Shown here one piece after another: positions 18,036 to 27,502 of a stretch of DNA of 57,923 nucleotides. Origin of the DNA: Oscillospiraceae bacterium (GTDB lineage Bacteria > Bacillota > Clostridia > Oscillospirales > Oscillospiraceae); contig CACZPK010000008.1 in the NCBI GenBank assembly GCA_902783035.1, forward strand, positions 1 to 57,923, read 5' to 3'. The notes beneath the pieces are model-generated. The model was not told the origin of the DNA. It saw nothing but the letters and a program-made list of their open reading frames with translations, and did not search any database. Numbering within the stretch: position 1 is the first letter of the stretch; every line of letters starts with the position of its first letter. The position numbers and the translations under genes were made by a program.

Positions 18036-19472
18036 TCACTTTTTCCAAACGCTGGGGAACAGCAGGACCAGCAGCGGCATGATCTCCAGACGTCCCAGCA
18101 GCATTGTCACCGTCAGCACGACCTTGCTCAGGTCGGAAAGAAAGGCAAAGTTGCAGGTCGGCCCGATGAGGGCAAAGCCGGGACCGACGTTGGAAATGGT
18201 GGTCAGCGCCGCGGAAAGGGAAGTCGTGAGGTCGACATTGTCCATGGAAACCACGACTGCGCAGAGGATCATGATGACAATATAGGCGAAGAAGAACATG
18301 GAGACCGAGGTCACGGTGCCCTCTTCCACACGGGCGCCTTCCAGCGTCAGGGGGCGCACTTCGCGGGTGTGCAGGATGCGGCGCAGCTCACGCTTGAGGC
18401 CCTTGAACAGGATCACGATGCGGCTGACCTTGACGCCGCCCGCCGTGGAACCCGCGCAGCCGCCGACAAACATGACCAGTAACAGTACCGATTTGGAAAA
18501 GTACGGCCAGACGTCGAAGTCCGCCGTGGCGTAGCCGGTGGTGGTCATCAGCGTAACGACCTGAAAAGCGGACTGGGACAGGCTTTCATATACGCCTTTG
18601 CCCATCGTGTGGATCAGGTCGACGGCGATCAGCCCTACCGCGGCGAGTGTAATGAGCGTATAGGATTGCAGTTCTTCACTCTTGAGCGCATCTTTCCACT
18701 GCCCGCGCTGCACCTGAAACAGTGCGCCGAAGTTGACTGCGGAGAGGAACATAAACGCCACGATGATCCAGTTGATCGCCTCCGAGCCATAGTACGCGAT
18801 GCTCGCGTCCCGCACGGAGAACCCGCCCGTGGAAATGGTCGTAAACGAGGTGGTCAGGCTGTCAAACAGCGGCATGCCAGCCACGCGAAGAAAGATCGTT
18901 TCCGTCAGGGTGAGCAGGATGTAGATGATATAGAGGGATTTGGCGGTCTCGCTGGTCTTTGGGCGGAGCTTGGAGCTGATGGGGCCGGGGCTTTCCGCCT
19001 TCATGAGGTTGACGCTGCCCTCACCCAGAGACGGCAGCAACGCCAGCACCATCACCAGAACGCCCATGCCGCCCATCCACTGTGTCAGCGCACGCCAGAA
19101 TTGAAGGCCGCGCGGCAGAACCGAGGGCTGGGCAATGATGGTCGCGCCCGTGGTGGTAAAACCGGAGACCGTTTCAAACACGGCGTCGGTGTAGGAATAG
19201 CCGTAGAACGCATAGGGCAGGGAGCCGGTCAATCCCAGCAGAATCCAGCACAACGCCACGGCCACGAAACCGTCGCGGGTCTGGAAACGCCGGCTTTTCA
19301 CCTTGATGCGGGTGAGCAGAACGCTCAGAACACCGCACAGTGCAATAGACAGGGCAAAAGCGCGTATGTCCGCGCCGCGGGTAATCAGCGCGATGGCAAA
19401 GCTCGGCAGCATACAGACCGCCTCAATGCCAAGAATCAGCCCGACTACGCGGGCAACCACAGCTCGATTCAT
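18036..19472 (-). CDS. trkH: Potassium uptake channel subunit TrkH/KtrB
   Basis: This 478-residue protein has the TrkH fold of four M1-P-M2 repeats; filter-like segments include VSGFTTTGAT, TISTGGFS, MTTTGYAT and TISNVGPG. It forms the K+ (and sometimes Na+) pore. Its ATG lies four bases after the stop of trkA, so the two are made together. TrkA gates the pore by binding nucleotides. Confidence 0.94.
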   Translation of the reverse strand: MNRAVVARVVGLILGIEAVCMLPSFAIALITRGADIRAFALSIALCGVLSVLLTRIKVKSRRFQTRDGFVAVALCWILLGLTGSLPYAFYGYSYTDAVFETVSGFTTTGATIIAQPSVLPRGLQFWRALTQWMGGMGVLVMVLALLPSLGEGSVNLMKAESPGPISSKLRPKTSETAKSLYIIYILLTLTETIFLRVAGMPLFDSLTTSFTTISTGGFSVRDASIAYYGSEAINWIIVAFMFLSAVNFGALFQVQRGQWKDALKSEELQSYTLITLAAVGLIAVDLIHTMGKGVYESLSQSAFQVVTLMTTTGYATADFDVWPYFSKSVLLLVMFVGGCAGSTAGGVKVSRIVILFKGLKRELRRILHTREVRPLTLEGARVEEGTVTSVSMFFFAYIVIMILCAVVVSMDNVDLTTSLSAALTTISNVGPGFALIGPTCNFAFLSDLSKVVLTVTMLLGRLEIMPLLVLLFPSVWKK

Positions 19473-19476
19473 GGCG

Positions 19477-20835
19477 TCAATGCTCCAAAATGTCGTTCAG
19501 ATCCTGCAAAAACAGCTTGCGCGCCACGATGATGACGCGGTCGCCGGCGTGGATCTGGGAATTACCGTCGGGAATCGTGACCTTGCTGTCGTGCACAATG
19601 GCGGCAACCAGCAGTCCGCGCTTGAGGTGCAGATCCTTGAGCGGGGTATCGAGGAAGTGCGTGGAGGCGGACGCGACGAATTCGACTGCCTCCATCGTGC
19701 CGTCGAGGATCTTGTGCAGGCTCTCCACCGCGCTGCCCTGCGAGTTTGCGAGGCCGCGCACATAGCGGGAAATGAAGTTCGCCGTGATGTCCTTGGGGCT
19801 GATGACCGTCTCCAGACCGAGCTGGCGCAAGACCTCCATGTAGTTCGGACGCGACATCTTGGGCAGTACCTTTTTGACGCCCGCATGCTGGGCGGAGAGC
19901 GCCATGAGCAGGTTTTCCTCATCGCGCCCGGTCAGGGGGACAAAGGCGTCGCACTCAAAGATCGCCTCGGTGTCCAGCAGCTCGTGGTCGGTGCCGTCGC
20001 CCTGAATGATCGTCGCCTTCGGCAGCTTTTCCGCGAGCGTCAGGCATCGTTCGGGATCGCGCTCCACAATGGTCAGACGCGCGCCCGTGTTCTCCAGTGC
20101 CCAAGCCAGATAGATCGCGATGCGCCCGCCGCCGAGGATGGACACGCGGCGTACCGCGGATATGTTTTTACCCGTGCTCTTGAGCACGCGCGTGGTGTCG
20201 CTGGGCGAGCCGATGACATAGACAAGGTCGCCGGGCATGGGGACAAAGTGGCCGTCCGGCACAATGACCTCGTCCCCGCGTTTGGCGGCGCACAGCAGGA
20301 TATTGCCGGGATTGCGGCGGTTGTACTCGATCAGCGAGACGCCGGCCATCGCACCGCCTTCCGTGACCTGAAATCCGATCAGCTCCACCATTCCGCGGGC
20401 AAGACTTTCCACGCTGAATGCGGCAGGCACACGCAGAATGCGCGCAATTTCCTGTGCTGCGGCATATTCGGGGTTGATGGTGAGGTCCAACCCGATCTCA
20501 CGGCGGAGCACCTGCGCCTCGCGGAAGTACTCAGGATTGCGGATGCGGGCGACGGTGCGCCGGGCGCCGAGCTTCTTCGCCATCAGGCAACAGATGAGGT
20601 TGACCTCGTCGTTTTCCGTCACGGCGATAACAAGGTCCGCTTCGCGCACGCCGGCCTGCAGCAGTACGCTGACGCCTGCGCCGTTGCCCTCGACAAACAT
20701 GGCGTCGATGGTGTTTTCGGCGCGCTTGAGCGCCTCCATGTCTGCGTCCACAAGCGTGAGGTCATGGTGTTCGCCCTCCAGCTGCTGGGCGATGGCATAG
20801 CCGACCTTGCCGAGGCCGACGATCAGAATTTTCAT
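19477..20835 (-). CDS. trkA: Trk potassium transporter gating subunit TrkA
   Basis: This 452-residue cytoplasmic protein has two RCK_N/RCK_C units. Rossmann motifs are MKILIVGLGKVGYAIAQQL at the start and SILGGGRIAIYLAWAL near residue 230. It senses NAD(H)/ATP-type ligands and gates TrkH. The ATG at 20835 has GGAGG upstream; the frame extends further but those residues do not fit the family. It is followed by trkH and preceded by the yihY-like gene on the same strand. Confidence 0.93.
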   Translation of the reverse strand: MKILIVGLGKVGYAIAQQLEGEHHDLTLVDADMEALKRAENTIDAMFVEGNGAGVSVLLQAGVREADLVIAVTENDEVNLICCLMAKKLGARRTVARIRNPEYFREAQVLRREIGLDLTINPEYAAAQEIARILRVPAAFSVESLARGMVELIGFQVTEGGAMAGVSLIEYNRRNPGNILLCAAKRGDEVIVPDGHFVPMPGDLVYVIGSPSDTTRVLKSTGKNISAVRRVSILGGGRIAIYLAWALENTGARLTIVERDPERCLTLAEKLPKATIIQGDGTDHELLDTEAIFECDAFVPLTGRDEENLLMALSAQHAGVKKVLPKMSRPNYMEVLRQLGLETVISPKDITANFISRYVRGLANSQGSAVESLHKILDGTMEAVEFVASASTHFLDTPLKDLHLKRGLLVAAIVHDSKVTIPDGNSQIHAGDRVIIVARKLFLQDLNDILEH

Positions 20836-20875
20836 GAAAATCCTCCGTTCTTCCCTGCCGAATGACAAAAGACCC

Positions 20876-21727
20876 TCATTCCGGGCGCTTTTGCACGGGT
20901 TTTGCGGCAAGAAGGATACTGTTGAATTCGGCGCCCATGATGAGCGTGGACGCCGTCAGATAGAGCCAGAGCAGCATGACAATGATGCCGCCGATGGAGC
21001 CATAGATGACAGAATAGCGCGCGGAGCGCTCCACATAGAGCGAAAAAAGCATGGAAAGGCCGATCCATGCCGCCAGCGCAATCAAAACGCCGGGTAAGAT
21101 CCCGCGGCGGATATTGCGTTCATCCAGCGCCAGCGCGTAGAGCAGTGCGATCATCGCAAAGAGCAGCGCGCCCAGCGGAATAAAACGGCACGACGTCCAA
21201 ATACGCACCGCGCCTTCGCTGAGATAGACGTAATTCGTGACAAAGACCAGTACGCGCCGGCCTGCAATGGATACGGCGAGGGCAAGCACCAGCGTTACGA
21301 TCAGCAGCACCGTGTAAAGCAATACCCGCAGCTGATAGCGCAGAAAATGCGTCGGCATACCCGCGTCATAAGCCTTGCGCACAGACTGGAACAGCGCGTT
21401 GACCGCCCGATAGGGGAAATAAATGCTGAAAATGAGGCCGAACCACAGCAGCGCCCTGCTGGAGACGCGGGAGATATAGACGAGGTACTGCCCCGCCAGA
21501 TCAACCGCGTCCCGGGGAGCGATGCGGGAGAGCACGAGAAGCAGGGCATCCACATCGATATCCAGCAGACCGATCAGGTTGTTCAGAAAGATCAGCAGGG
21601 GGAACAGCGCAAAAAGCAGATAATAGGTCAGCGCTGCACTGTCGCGGGCGACATGATGGTCAAAGTAGCGGCGCAGCAAAACGGCGGCGCCTTTTAACCA
21701 ACGATGCCTGTCGAGATAGCCGGACAA
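20876..21727 (-). CDS. YihY/BrkB family membrane protein
   Basis: This 283-residue protein with about six helices carries the YihY motifs DSAALTYYLLFALFPLLIFL near its start and YGSIGGIIVMLLWLY near its end. The family was once called ribonuclease BN in error; its role is not known, though transport has been suggested. I choose a TTG start at 21727 because AAAGGAG lies nine bases upstream; the longer TTG frame from 21787 lacks a ribosome site. It appears to be the first gene of a yihY-trkA-trkH operon. Confidence 0.8.
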   Translation of the reverse strand: MSGYLDRHRWLKGAAVLLRRYFDHHVARDSAALTYYLLFALFPLLIFLNNLIGLLDIDVDALLLVLSRIAPRDAVDLAGQYLVYISRVSSRALLWFGLIFSIYFPYRAVNALFQSVRKAYDAGMPTHFLRYQLRVLLYTVLLIVTLVLALAVSIAGRRVLVFVTNYVYLSEGAVRIWTSCRFIPLGALLFAMIALLYALALDERNIRRGILPGVLIALAAWIGLSMLFSLYVERSARYSVIYGSIGGIIVMLLWLYLTASTLIMGAEFNSILLAAKPVQKRPE

Positions 21728-21827
21728 GCGCCCACGCTCCTTTCCCGGGAAACGCCCCGCAATACGGTTAGGTTGCCCCGATGTCAAATCATTAGTATAT
21801 CATACCGGGCAGAAAAAGGAAAGGGTG

Positions 21828-21857
21828 AAAAAAACCGCCCCCGCAACGCGAGGGCGG
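21828..21857 (-). terminator. Intrinsic terminator after the LysM/DUF3089 gene
   Basis: A CCGCCC-GGGCGG stem with an inner CGC-GCG arm, followed on the minus strand by a long T-run. Confidence 0.85.
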
Positions 21858-21874
21858 AATGATCCGCTGGAGTA

Positions 21875-23173
21875 TCAGGCGGGGTGCCGCGCGAACCAAG
21901 CATCCGTACGCACGCCCACATTTTCCTTGAGATTGTAATAATAGAAACCATAGTCGCCGTTGTGATAGCTCCGCTCACCGAACATATTCGGGAGGCCATA
22001 GTTGTCAACCCTGATGTAAGAGAGGTTTTCAGCATAACAAACCACAACACCGCGCTCAAGGTTCAATTCCGCATCAGCAACGCCCGGAATGATATCGTCA
22101 ACCTTTCCGGTATTCGGGTTTACAATACGCGAACCCTGGTTATACATCGTGTACGCGTAGGTCTCATCGCGTCGCCAGTTGATGGGGTTGATGACCAGCG
22201 CGCCGGGGAGGACGCAGCAGTTGTCGCTGTTGTCGGGGCCTTCCACGTTCCAGGAAATAATAACGCCGGTGTCATCTGCGCCTTCGGCAAACTTCAGGTT
22301 CGGATTAAACTCCATGTCCTCATTTGTAATGGAATAACCCAGAACGTATGCCGCAATCATCCGCTCATAATATGCGGGGTGGGCCTGCATGTATTCCCGC
22401 AGAACGATCTTGAGCATTGCGGAGCCTTGCGAATGGCCGGCGAGGATATAGGGTCGACCGTCGTTATAGTGTTCAAAGTAGTAATCCAGTGCTGCGTAAA
22501 CATCCGTGCGCTGCTCCTGCATCTGGAAATCCACGAAATCACCGCTGTCCAGATCGGTGAGCGCGCCGAGATTGCTTTGCCGGTAATAGGGGACAAAGAC
22601 GTTGGTGCTTTCGGAGAACACGCCGCAGTTGAGTTCAATGTTCTGCAACGCACCCTTGCGCATGGTTTCGTCCGTTACGGGGACGATCTTCGGCGCATCC
22701 GCATCGGTGTTGATGTACGCCGTGGGATATAAATATAATGTATCCGCCCGCTTGGTGATATCCGGAAGGCTTGCCCAGTTGTCCGGATCACTGTAGTCCG
22801 TGGGGGTTCCGACGAGCGGGCGTATAGCAAAGGCGCCCTCTGCCGCTGCCGTCGTTTCGGCTGCGGCAACATCTGCGGCAACTGTTTCGGCCGGCTCAGC
22901 TTGTTCGGCTTGCTCCGGAACGGGCAGATCGGCTGCCCCATCCGGAATGGTAAAGACCTGATCGGGATAGATGAGGTCGGGGTTGCGGATCTGATCGCGG
23001 TTCTCCTTGTAAATCTCGACCCAGCGCGGACCGCTGTCCAGCTTTGTCTGAGCGATCTTCCACAGGCAGTCGCCCTTGACGACTGTGTATTCCGATGCGA
23101 ATGCAGGAGCCGACAGGAAGAAACACAGACCCAACATGACACCGGTGGTCAGCAATCTGCTCTGCGCACGCAT
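21875..23173 (-). CDS. Secreted LysM protein with a DUF3089 alpha/beta-hydrolase domain
   Basis: This 432-residue protein has a signal peptide (GVMLGLCFFLSAPAFA), a LysM domain at about residues 28-77 (YTVVKGDCLWKIAQTK), an Ala/Glu/Pro linker to about residue 115, and a DUF3089 domain with the nucleophile elbow GHSQGS (Ser248). It probably acts as an esterase or lipase held at the cell wall. The ATG has GAGGAGGGG upstream, and it is a single-gene unit with its own promoter and terminator. Confidence 0.85.
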   Translation of the reverse strand: MRAQSRLLTTGVMLGLCFFLSAPAFASEYTVVKGDCLWKIAQTKLDSGPRWVEIYKENRDQIRNPDLIYPDQVFTIPDGAADLPVPEQAEQAEPAETVAADVAAAETTAAAEGAFAIRPLVGTPTDYSDPDNWASLPDITKRADTLYLYPTAYINTDADAPKIVPVTDETMRKGALQNIELNCGVFSESTNVFVPYYRQSNLGALTDLDSGDFVDFQMQEQRTDVYAALDYYFEHYNDGRPYILAGHSQGSAMLKIVLREYMQAHPAYYERMIAAYVLGYSITNEDMEFNPNLKFAEGADDTGVIISWNVEGPDNSDNCCVLPGALVINPINWRRDETYAYTMYNQGSRIVNPNTGKVDDIIPGVADAELNLERGVVVCYAENLSYIRVDNYGLPNMFGERSYHNGDYGFYYYNLKENVGVRTDAWFARHPA

Positions 23174-23204
23174 GAAATCCCCTCCTCAAGCTATGGTTGA
23201 CTAT

Positions 23205-23233
23205 ACTATACCATAAGTATACAGCAGATGCAA
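23205..23233 (-). promoter_or_regulatory. Promoter for the LysM/DUF3089 gene
   Basis: On the minus strand, TTGCAT (23233-23228) and TATAGT (23210-23205) are separated by 17 bases. Confidence 0.65.
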
Positions 23234-23278
23234 GGGGGAATTATGTAAATATGTGACATTTTTCAGGCTTTGCTTGCC

Positions 23279-23307
23279 TTGACAGTCGCATGAAAAACGC
23301 ATAAAAT
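23279..23307 (+). promoter_or_regulatory. Sigma-A promoter for mgtE
   Basis: TTGACA (23279-23284), a 17-bp spacer and TAAAAT (23302-23307), 48 bases before the mgtE start. The short leader leaves no room for an M-box riboswitch. Confidence 0.8.
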
Positions 23308-23354
23308 ACTTTAGTTATATAAAGTCAGGGGAAAATCGGAAAGGTGGGATCGGC

Positions 23355-24737
23355 ATGGCAGATTTTGAAGAGCATCACGACGAGCTGTTGGACTGCGTCC
23401 GCGACCTGTTGGCGCGCAAACAGTATTCGGCATTGCGAGACCAGCTCGTGCTGCTGGAGCCGGCGGATATCGCATCGCTGTTTGAGGATCTGACCGAAGA
23501 GCAGCTGCCGCTTTTGTTCCGCCTTCTTCCGAAGGAGCCGGCGGCGGAGGTTTTTGTCGAACTGGAACCGAAGGAGCAGGAGCTGCTGATCCGCGGTTTT
23601 TCCAATACGGAGCTCAAGGAAGTGCTTGACGAGCTTTACGTCGACGATGCGGCCGACCTTGTGGAAGAGATGCCCGCGAATGTGGTCAAGCGCATTCTGC
23701 GACACGCCGATCCGGAAACCCGCAAGAGCATCAATGAAATATTAAAGTACCCCGAAGACTCTGCCGGCTCCCTGATGACGACGGAGCTGCTCGATCTCAA
23801 GCGCACCATGACGGTTGCGGACGCCTTCAAACGCATTCGCCGCACCGCGTCGGACATGGAGACGATCAGCGTCTGCTTCGTCACCGATGAGGGGCGGCAC
23901 CTGCTGGGCATCGTTACCATCCGCGACCTGCTGCTGGCTGAGGAAGAGACCCTTGTCGGCGAGCTGATGGATACGAATGTCATCTCCGTCAACACCCTGG
24001 AGGACAAGGAAGACGTTGCGCAGGCGTTCAGCAAGTACGACTTCGTTGTATTGCCCGTCGTGGACGCCGAGGGGCGTCTGGTCGGTATCGTCACGGTTGA
24101 CGATGCAATCGACGTCATGGAAGAGGAGGCTACGGAGGATATCGAGAAGATGGCGGCTATGCTGCCCTCCGACAAGCCCTACCTGAAAACCGGCATTTTC
24201 GAGACGTGGAAGGCACGCATCCCGTGGCTGCTGTTGCTGATGGTTTCTGCGACCTTTACGGGGCAGATCATTGCAGGCTTTGAAAATGCACTTGCCGCCG
24301 TTGCCATTTTGACGGCTTATATTCCGATGCTGATGGATACGGGCGGAAACTGCGGCGGCCAGGCGAGCGTCACGGTTATCCGCGGCATTTCGCTGGACGA
24401 GATCGAGTTTTCCGATCTGCCGGAGGTCGTGTGGAAGGAGATCCGCGTTGGGGTTATCTGCGGCGCGACGCTCTCCGCGGCAAACTTCCTCAAGATCATG
24501 TTCATCGACCGCCTTGTGTTCCACAATCCCATCACGCTGGAGATCGCCCTTGTGATCTGCATTACGATGCTGCTGACCGTCATCTGTGCGAAGATTATCG
24601 GCTGTATTCTGCCGCTGTTGGCGAAGAAGATGGGGTTTGACCCGGCGGTCATGTCCTCGCCGTTCATTACGACGCTGGTGGATGCCGTGTCCCTGCTCAT
24701 TTACTTCAACTTCGCCCATAATCTGCTGAACATCTAG
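23355..24737 (+). CDS. mgtE: Magnesium transporter MgtE
   Basis: This 460-residue protein has an N-terminal helical domain (LEPADIASLFEDL), paired CBS domains (residues about 135-255) and a five-helix pore domain with the GGNCGGQA filter-loop motif. CBS and N domains sense Mg2+ and close the pore when the ion is plentiful. Length and domain order are normal for the family. Confidence 0.96.
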   Translation: MADFEEHHDELLDCVRDLLARKQYSALRDQLVLLEPADIASLFEDLTEEQLPLLFRLLPKEPAAEVFVELEPKEQELLIRGFSNTELKEVLDELYVDDAADLVEEMPANVVKRILRHADPETRKSINEILKYPEDSAGSLMTTELLDLKRTMTVADAFKRIRRTASDMETISVCFVTDEGRHLLGIVTIRDLLLAEEETLVGELMDTNVISVNTLEDKEDVAQAFSKYDFVVLPVVDAEGRLVGIVTVDDAIDVMEEEATEDIEKMAAMLPSDKPYLKTGIFETWKARIPWLLLLMVSATFTGQIIAGFENALAAVAILTAYIPMLMDTGGNCGGQASVTVIRGISLDEIEFSDLPEVVWKEIRVGVICGATLSAANFLKIMFIDRLVFHNPITLEIALVICITMLLTVICAKIIGCILPLLAKKMGFDPAVMSSPFITTLVDAVSLLIYFNFAHNLLNI

Positions 24738-24753
24738 GAATGTGAGAGAATGT

Positions 24754-25983
24754 ATGGAACAAAAAGTACAAGAATATGCCAAGCTCTTGATTGAGGTCGG
24801 CTTGAACCTGCAAAAGGGGCAGACGCTGGTGCTGTCCTCGCCCGTGGAATGTGCGCCGTTCGCACGGCTGTGCGCCTCCGCCGCCTACGATGCGGGCTGC
24901 CGGGAGGTCGTGATGAACTGGAGCGACGATGCGCTGGGGCGCGAGCGCTATCTCCGCGCAGACGCTGCGGTATTCGACGAGGTTCCGGCGTGGCGCAGGC
25001 ATTTCTATAACGACTATGCGGCGCAAGGCGTTGCCTATCTGGCGATTTCCGCCAGCGATCCCGAGACGCTCAAGGGTGTGGAGACCGACCGTATTCTCCG
25101 CGCGCAGCGCGCGGGCGGCAAGGCGCTGGAGCCGTTTTACCACGCGCAGATGAATAACGACATCGCATGGTGTATCGCGTCGATCCCCATTCCGAGCTGG
25201 GCGGGGAAGGTGTTTCCCGGTGTGCCGGCGGACGAGGCGGTGCAAAAGCTCTGGGATGCGATCTTTGCCGCCGTGCGCATCAACGGCGACGGGCAGGCGG
25301 TGGAGCGCTGGCGCGCGCATCTTGACACGCTGGAGGCGCGGCGGCAAAAGCTCAACGAACTGCGCTTCCGGAGCCTGCACTACACGAATTCCCTCGGGAC
25401 GGACCTGACCGTTGCGCTGCCGGATGGCCATCTCTGGTCCAGCGGGCGGAGCGTGACGCCCAAGGGGCAGGCGTTTGTTGCCAATATGCCCACGGAAGAA
25501 ATCTTCACTGCGCCGCATCGGCTGGGTGTCAATGGCGTTGTATACGCAGCAATGCCGCTGGTTGACAACGGGAATATCATTGATGGGTTCCACTTTGTTA
25601 TCAAAGACGGCAGGATCGTGGAAGCGCCCGCCGCAGTGGGCGAGGAGTTTCTGCGCGCCGCTTACACGGTGGATGAAGGCGCGTCCTACTTCGGCGAAGT
25701 GGCGCTGGTGCCGTACGATTCCCCCATCTCCAATCAGAATATCCTCTATTACAATACGCTCTTCGATGAAAACGCGCGCTGCCACCTTGCCTTCGGTGAG
25801 GCGTATCCCGAGTGCCTGGAGGGCGGCAACGGCATGACGCGCGAGGAACTGATGGCGCACGGACTGAACTGGTCGATCAACCACGTTGACTTTATGCTCG
25901 GCACCGCTGATTTGTCGATTGTTGGTATGACGCAGGACGGGCGTGAGGTGCCGGTATTTGTCAACGGAAATTTCGCTTTGTAA
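24754..25983 (+). CDS. Family M29 aminopeptidase
   Basis: This 409-residue cytoplasmic metallopeptidase is of the AmpS/PepS type. The central motif FVANMPTEEIFTAPHRLGVNG carries metal-binding glutamates and a histidine, and later segments GNGMTREELMAHGLNWS and HVDFMLG are conserved. It releases N-terminal residues using two metal ions (Co, Zn or Mn). The ATG at 24754 is chosen over a GTG four codons earlier, because a GAGAGA site then lies at normal spacing. It follows mgtE by 16 bases and may share its transcript. Confidence 0.9.
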   Translation: MEQKVQEYAKLLIEVGLNLQKGQTLVLSSPVECAPFARLCASAAYDAGCREVVMNWSDDALGRERYLRADAAVFDEVPAWRRHFYNDYAAQGVAYLAISASDPETLKGVETDRILRAQRAGGKALEPFYHAQMNNDIAWCIASIPIPSWAGKVFPGVPADEAVQKLWDAIFAAVRINGDGQAVERWRAHLDTLEARRQKLNELRFRSLHYTNSLGTDLTVALPDGHLWSSGRSVTPKGQAFVANMPTEEIFTAPHRLGVNGVVYAAMPLVDNGNIIDGFHFVIKDGRIVEAPAAVGEEFLRAAYTVDEGASYFGEVALVPYDSPISNQNILYYNTLFDENARCHLAFGEAYPECLEGGNGMTREELMAHGLNWSINHVDFMLGTADLSIVGMTQDGREVPVFVNGNFAL

Positions 25984-26028
25984 AATAATGCGAGTATATT
26001 ACGAATAGCAATCAATAAGGAGGCTGTC

Positions 26029-26523
26029 ATGAACTTTACGCCCATCCATACGGACGAAAACGTCCTGATCCTGCCCGGCGCACAGGTGCTCGGCGACGTG
26101 ACCATCGGCGAGGGTACCTCGTTCTGGTTCAACAGTGTGTGCCGCGCGGAGAAGGTGCCGGTCAGCATCGGCAAGCGCTGCAATATTCAGGATCTGGCGC
26201 TGATTCACAATCGTTGCGTCATCGGGGACGATGTCTCCGTGGGGCACAGCGCCATTGTTCACGGCGCGACCATCGGCGACCGCGTGATCATCGGCATGGG
26301 CGCGGTGATTCTGGACGGCGCGAAGATCGGCAACGACTGCATCATCGGCGCGGGCGCGGTGGTAACCGGGAAGACCGAGGCGCCGGACGGGTCCATGCTC
26401 ATTGGGAGCCCCGCGAAGGTGACGCGTGCGCTGACCGACAAGGAGAAGGAATATATCCTCGCCAACGGTGCGGAATATCTGGCAAAGAGCAAGGAATACC
26501 GCAAGTTTATGGCGGGCGACTGA
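26029..26523 (+). CDS. Gamma-carbonic-anhydrase-like hexapeptide protein
   Basis: This 164-residue left-handed beta-helix protein of the YrdA/PaaY group has hexapeptide repeats, the metal-site segment NIQDLALIH and a VGHSAIVHGA segment carrying histidines. Many such proteins bind zinc but lack measured carbonic anhydrase activity. An AAGGAGG site precedes the ATG. It may belong with the preceding aminopeptidase gene (45 bases away). Confidence 0.88.
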   Translation: MNFTPIHTDENVLILPGAQVLGDVTIGEGTSFWFNSVCRAEKVPVSIGKRCNIQDLALIHNRCVIGDDVSVGHSAIVHGATIGDRVIIGMGAVILDGAKIGNDCIIGAGAVVTGKTEAPDGSMLIGSPAKVTRALTDKEKEYILANGAEYLAKSKEYRKFMAGD

Positions 26524-26584
26524 CTTTTTCCATCTTGCACCGTGGCATATTTTGTACTAGAATAGGGTCGAAGAAGGTGATCTT

Positions 26585-27502
26585 ATGGCATATATTGCGG
26601 TTGCCGGCGGCGCGAATGTCGATGTTGGAGCGCACGCGCTGCAAAAACTCCGGCCTAAGGATTCCAACCCGGGGCATGTGCATACGAGCTTTGGCGGCGT
26701 GGGACGCAATATCGCACACAATCTGCGTCTGCTCGGCGTGGACGTCGAACTGTTTAGCGCACTTGGCACGGATGATTACGGCGCGGCAATGGAAAAGGAC
26801 TGCGCGGCGATCGGACTTTGTCTCGACCACGCGCTGCGTGTGCCGGATGGGCGTACATCGACCTATGTATACATCGGCGACGAGCGGGGTGACATGGCGC
26901 TTGCCGTATCCGATATGGAGATCTGCGAAAAGCTGACGCCGGCGTACTATGCCGGGCAGCTGGACAGGCTTAATGGCGCGGCGCTGGTTGTCGCGGACAC
27001 GAACCTGCCCGCGGAATCGCTTGCGTATCTGGCGGAGCATTTGACCGTGCCGCTGTTTATCGACCCTGTTTCCGTGGCAAAGGCGGAAAAGCTGACGGCG
27101 ATTCTGCCCCATATCCACACGCTTAAACCAAACGCTCTGGAGGCGGAACTGCTCTCCGGCGTGCCGGTCGTTGACCGCAACAGTGCGCGCCGCGCCGCAC
27201 GCCGCCTGATTGATCTCGGCGTGAAGCGTGTATTTCTGTCCCTTGGCAAGGAGGGGTTCCTTGCCGCTGCCGAGGATGAGACCGTATGGCAGCCCGCGCC
27301 GCAGGCAAAACTGGTGAGCACGACGGGCGCCGGCGATTCGCTCATGGCGGCAATCGCATGGTCGTGGCTCCGGGGCGAAAACCTGTCCCGCACAGCGGCC
27401 ATTGGTGCAGCTGCTGCGGCAATCACCATTGAAAGCATAGATACCATCAGCGCCGATCTTTCACCGGATGCGGTGCTGGCGCGCTCCCGCGACGATGATT
27501 GA
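26585..27502 (+). CDS. psuK: Pseudouridine kinase (PfkB family)
   Basis: This is a 305-residue sugar kinase. GGANVDV at the start, DSNPGHVHTSFGGVGRNIAHN and HTLKPNALEAELLSG agree closely with pseudouridine kinase YeiC/PsuK, and TTGAGDS is the PfkB catalytic motif (Asp base). It would phosphorylate pseudouridine freed by RNA turnover. The usual partner PsuG (glycosidase) is not next to it. Its stop overlaps the start of the next gene. Confidence 0.85.
   Translation: MAYIAVAGGANVDVGAHALQKLRPKDSNPGHVHTSFGGVGRNIAHNLRLLGVDVELFSALGTDDYGAAMEKDCAAIGLCLDHALRVPDGRTSTYVYIGDERGDMALAVSDMEICEKLTPAYYAGQLDRLNGAALVVADTNLPAESLAYLAEHLTVPLFIDPVSVAKAEKLTAILPHIHTLKPNALEAELLSGVPVVDRNSARRAARRLIDLGVKRVFLSLGKEGFLAAAEDETVWQPAPQAKLVSTTGAGDSLMAAIAWSWLRGENLSRTAAIGAAAAAITIESIDTISADLSPDAVLARSRDDD

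Noticed and set aside
23308-23354. Magnesium riboswitch before mgtE
   Set aside because: Only about 45 bases lie between promoter and start, too short for an M-box.
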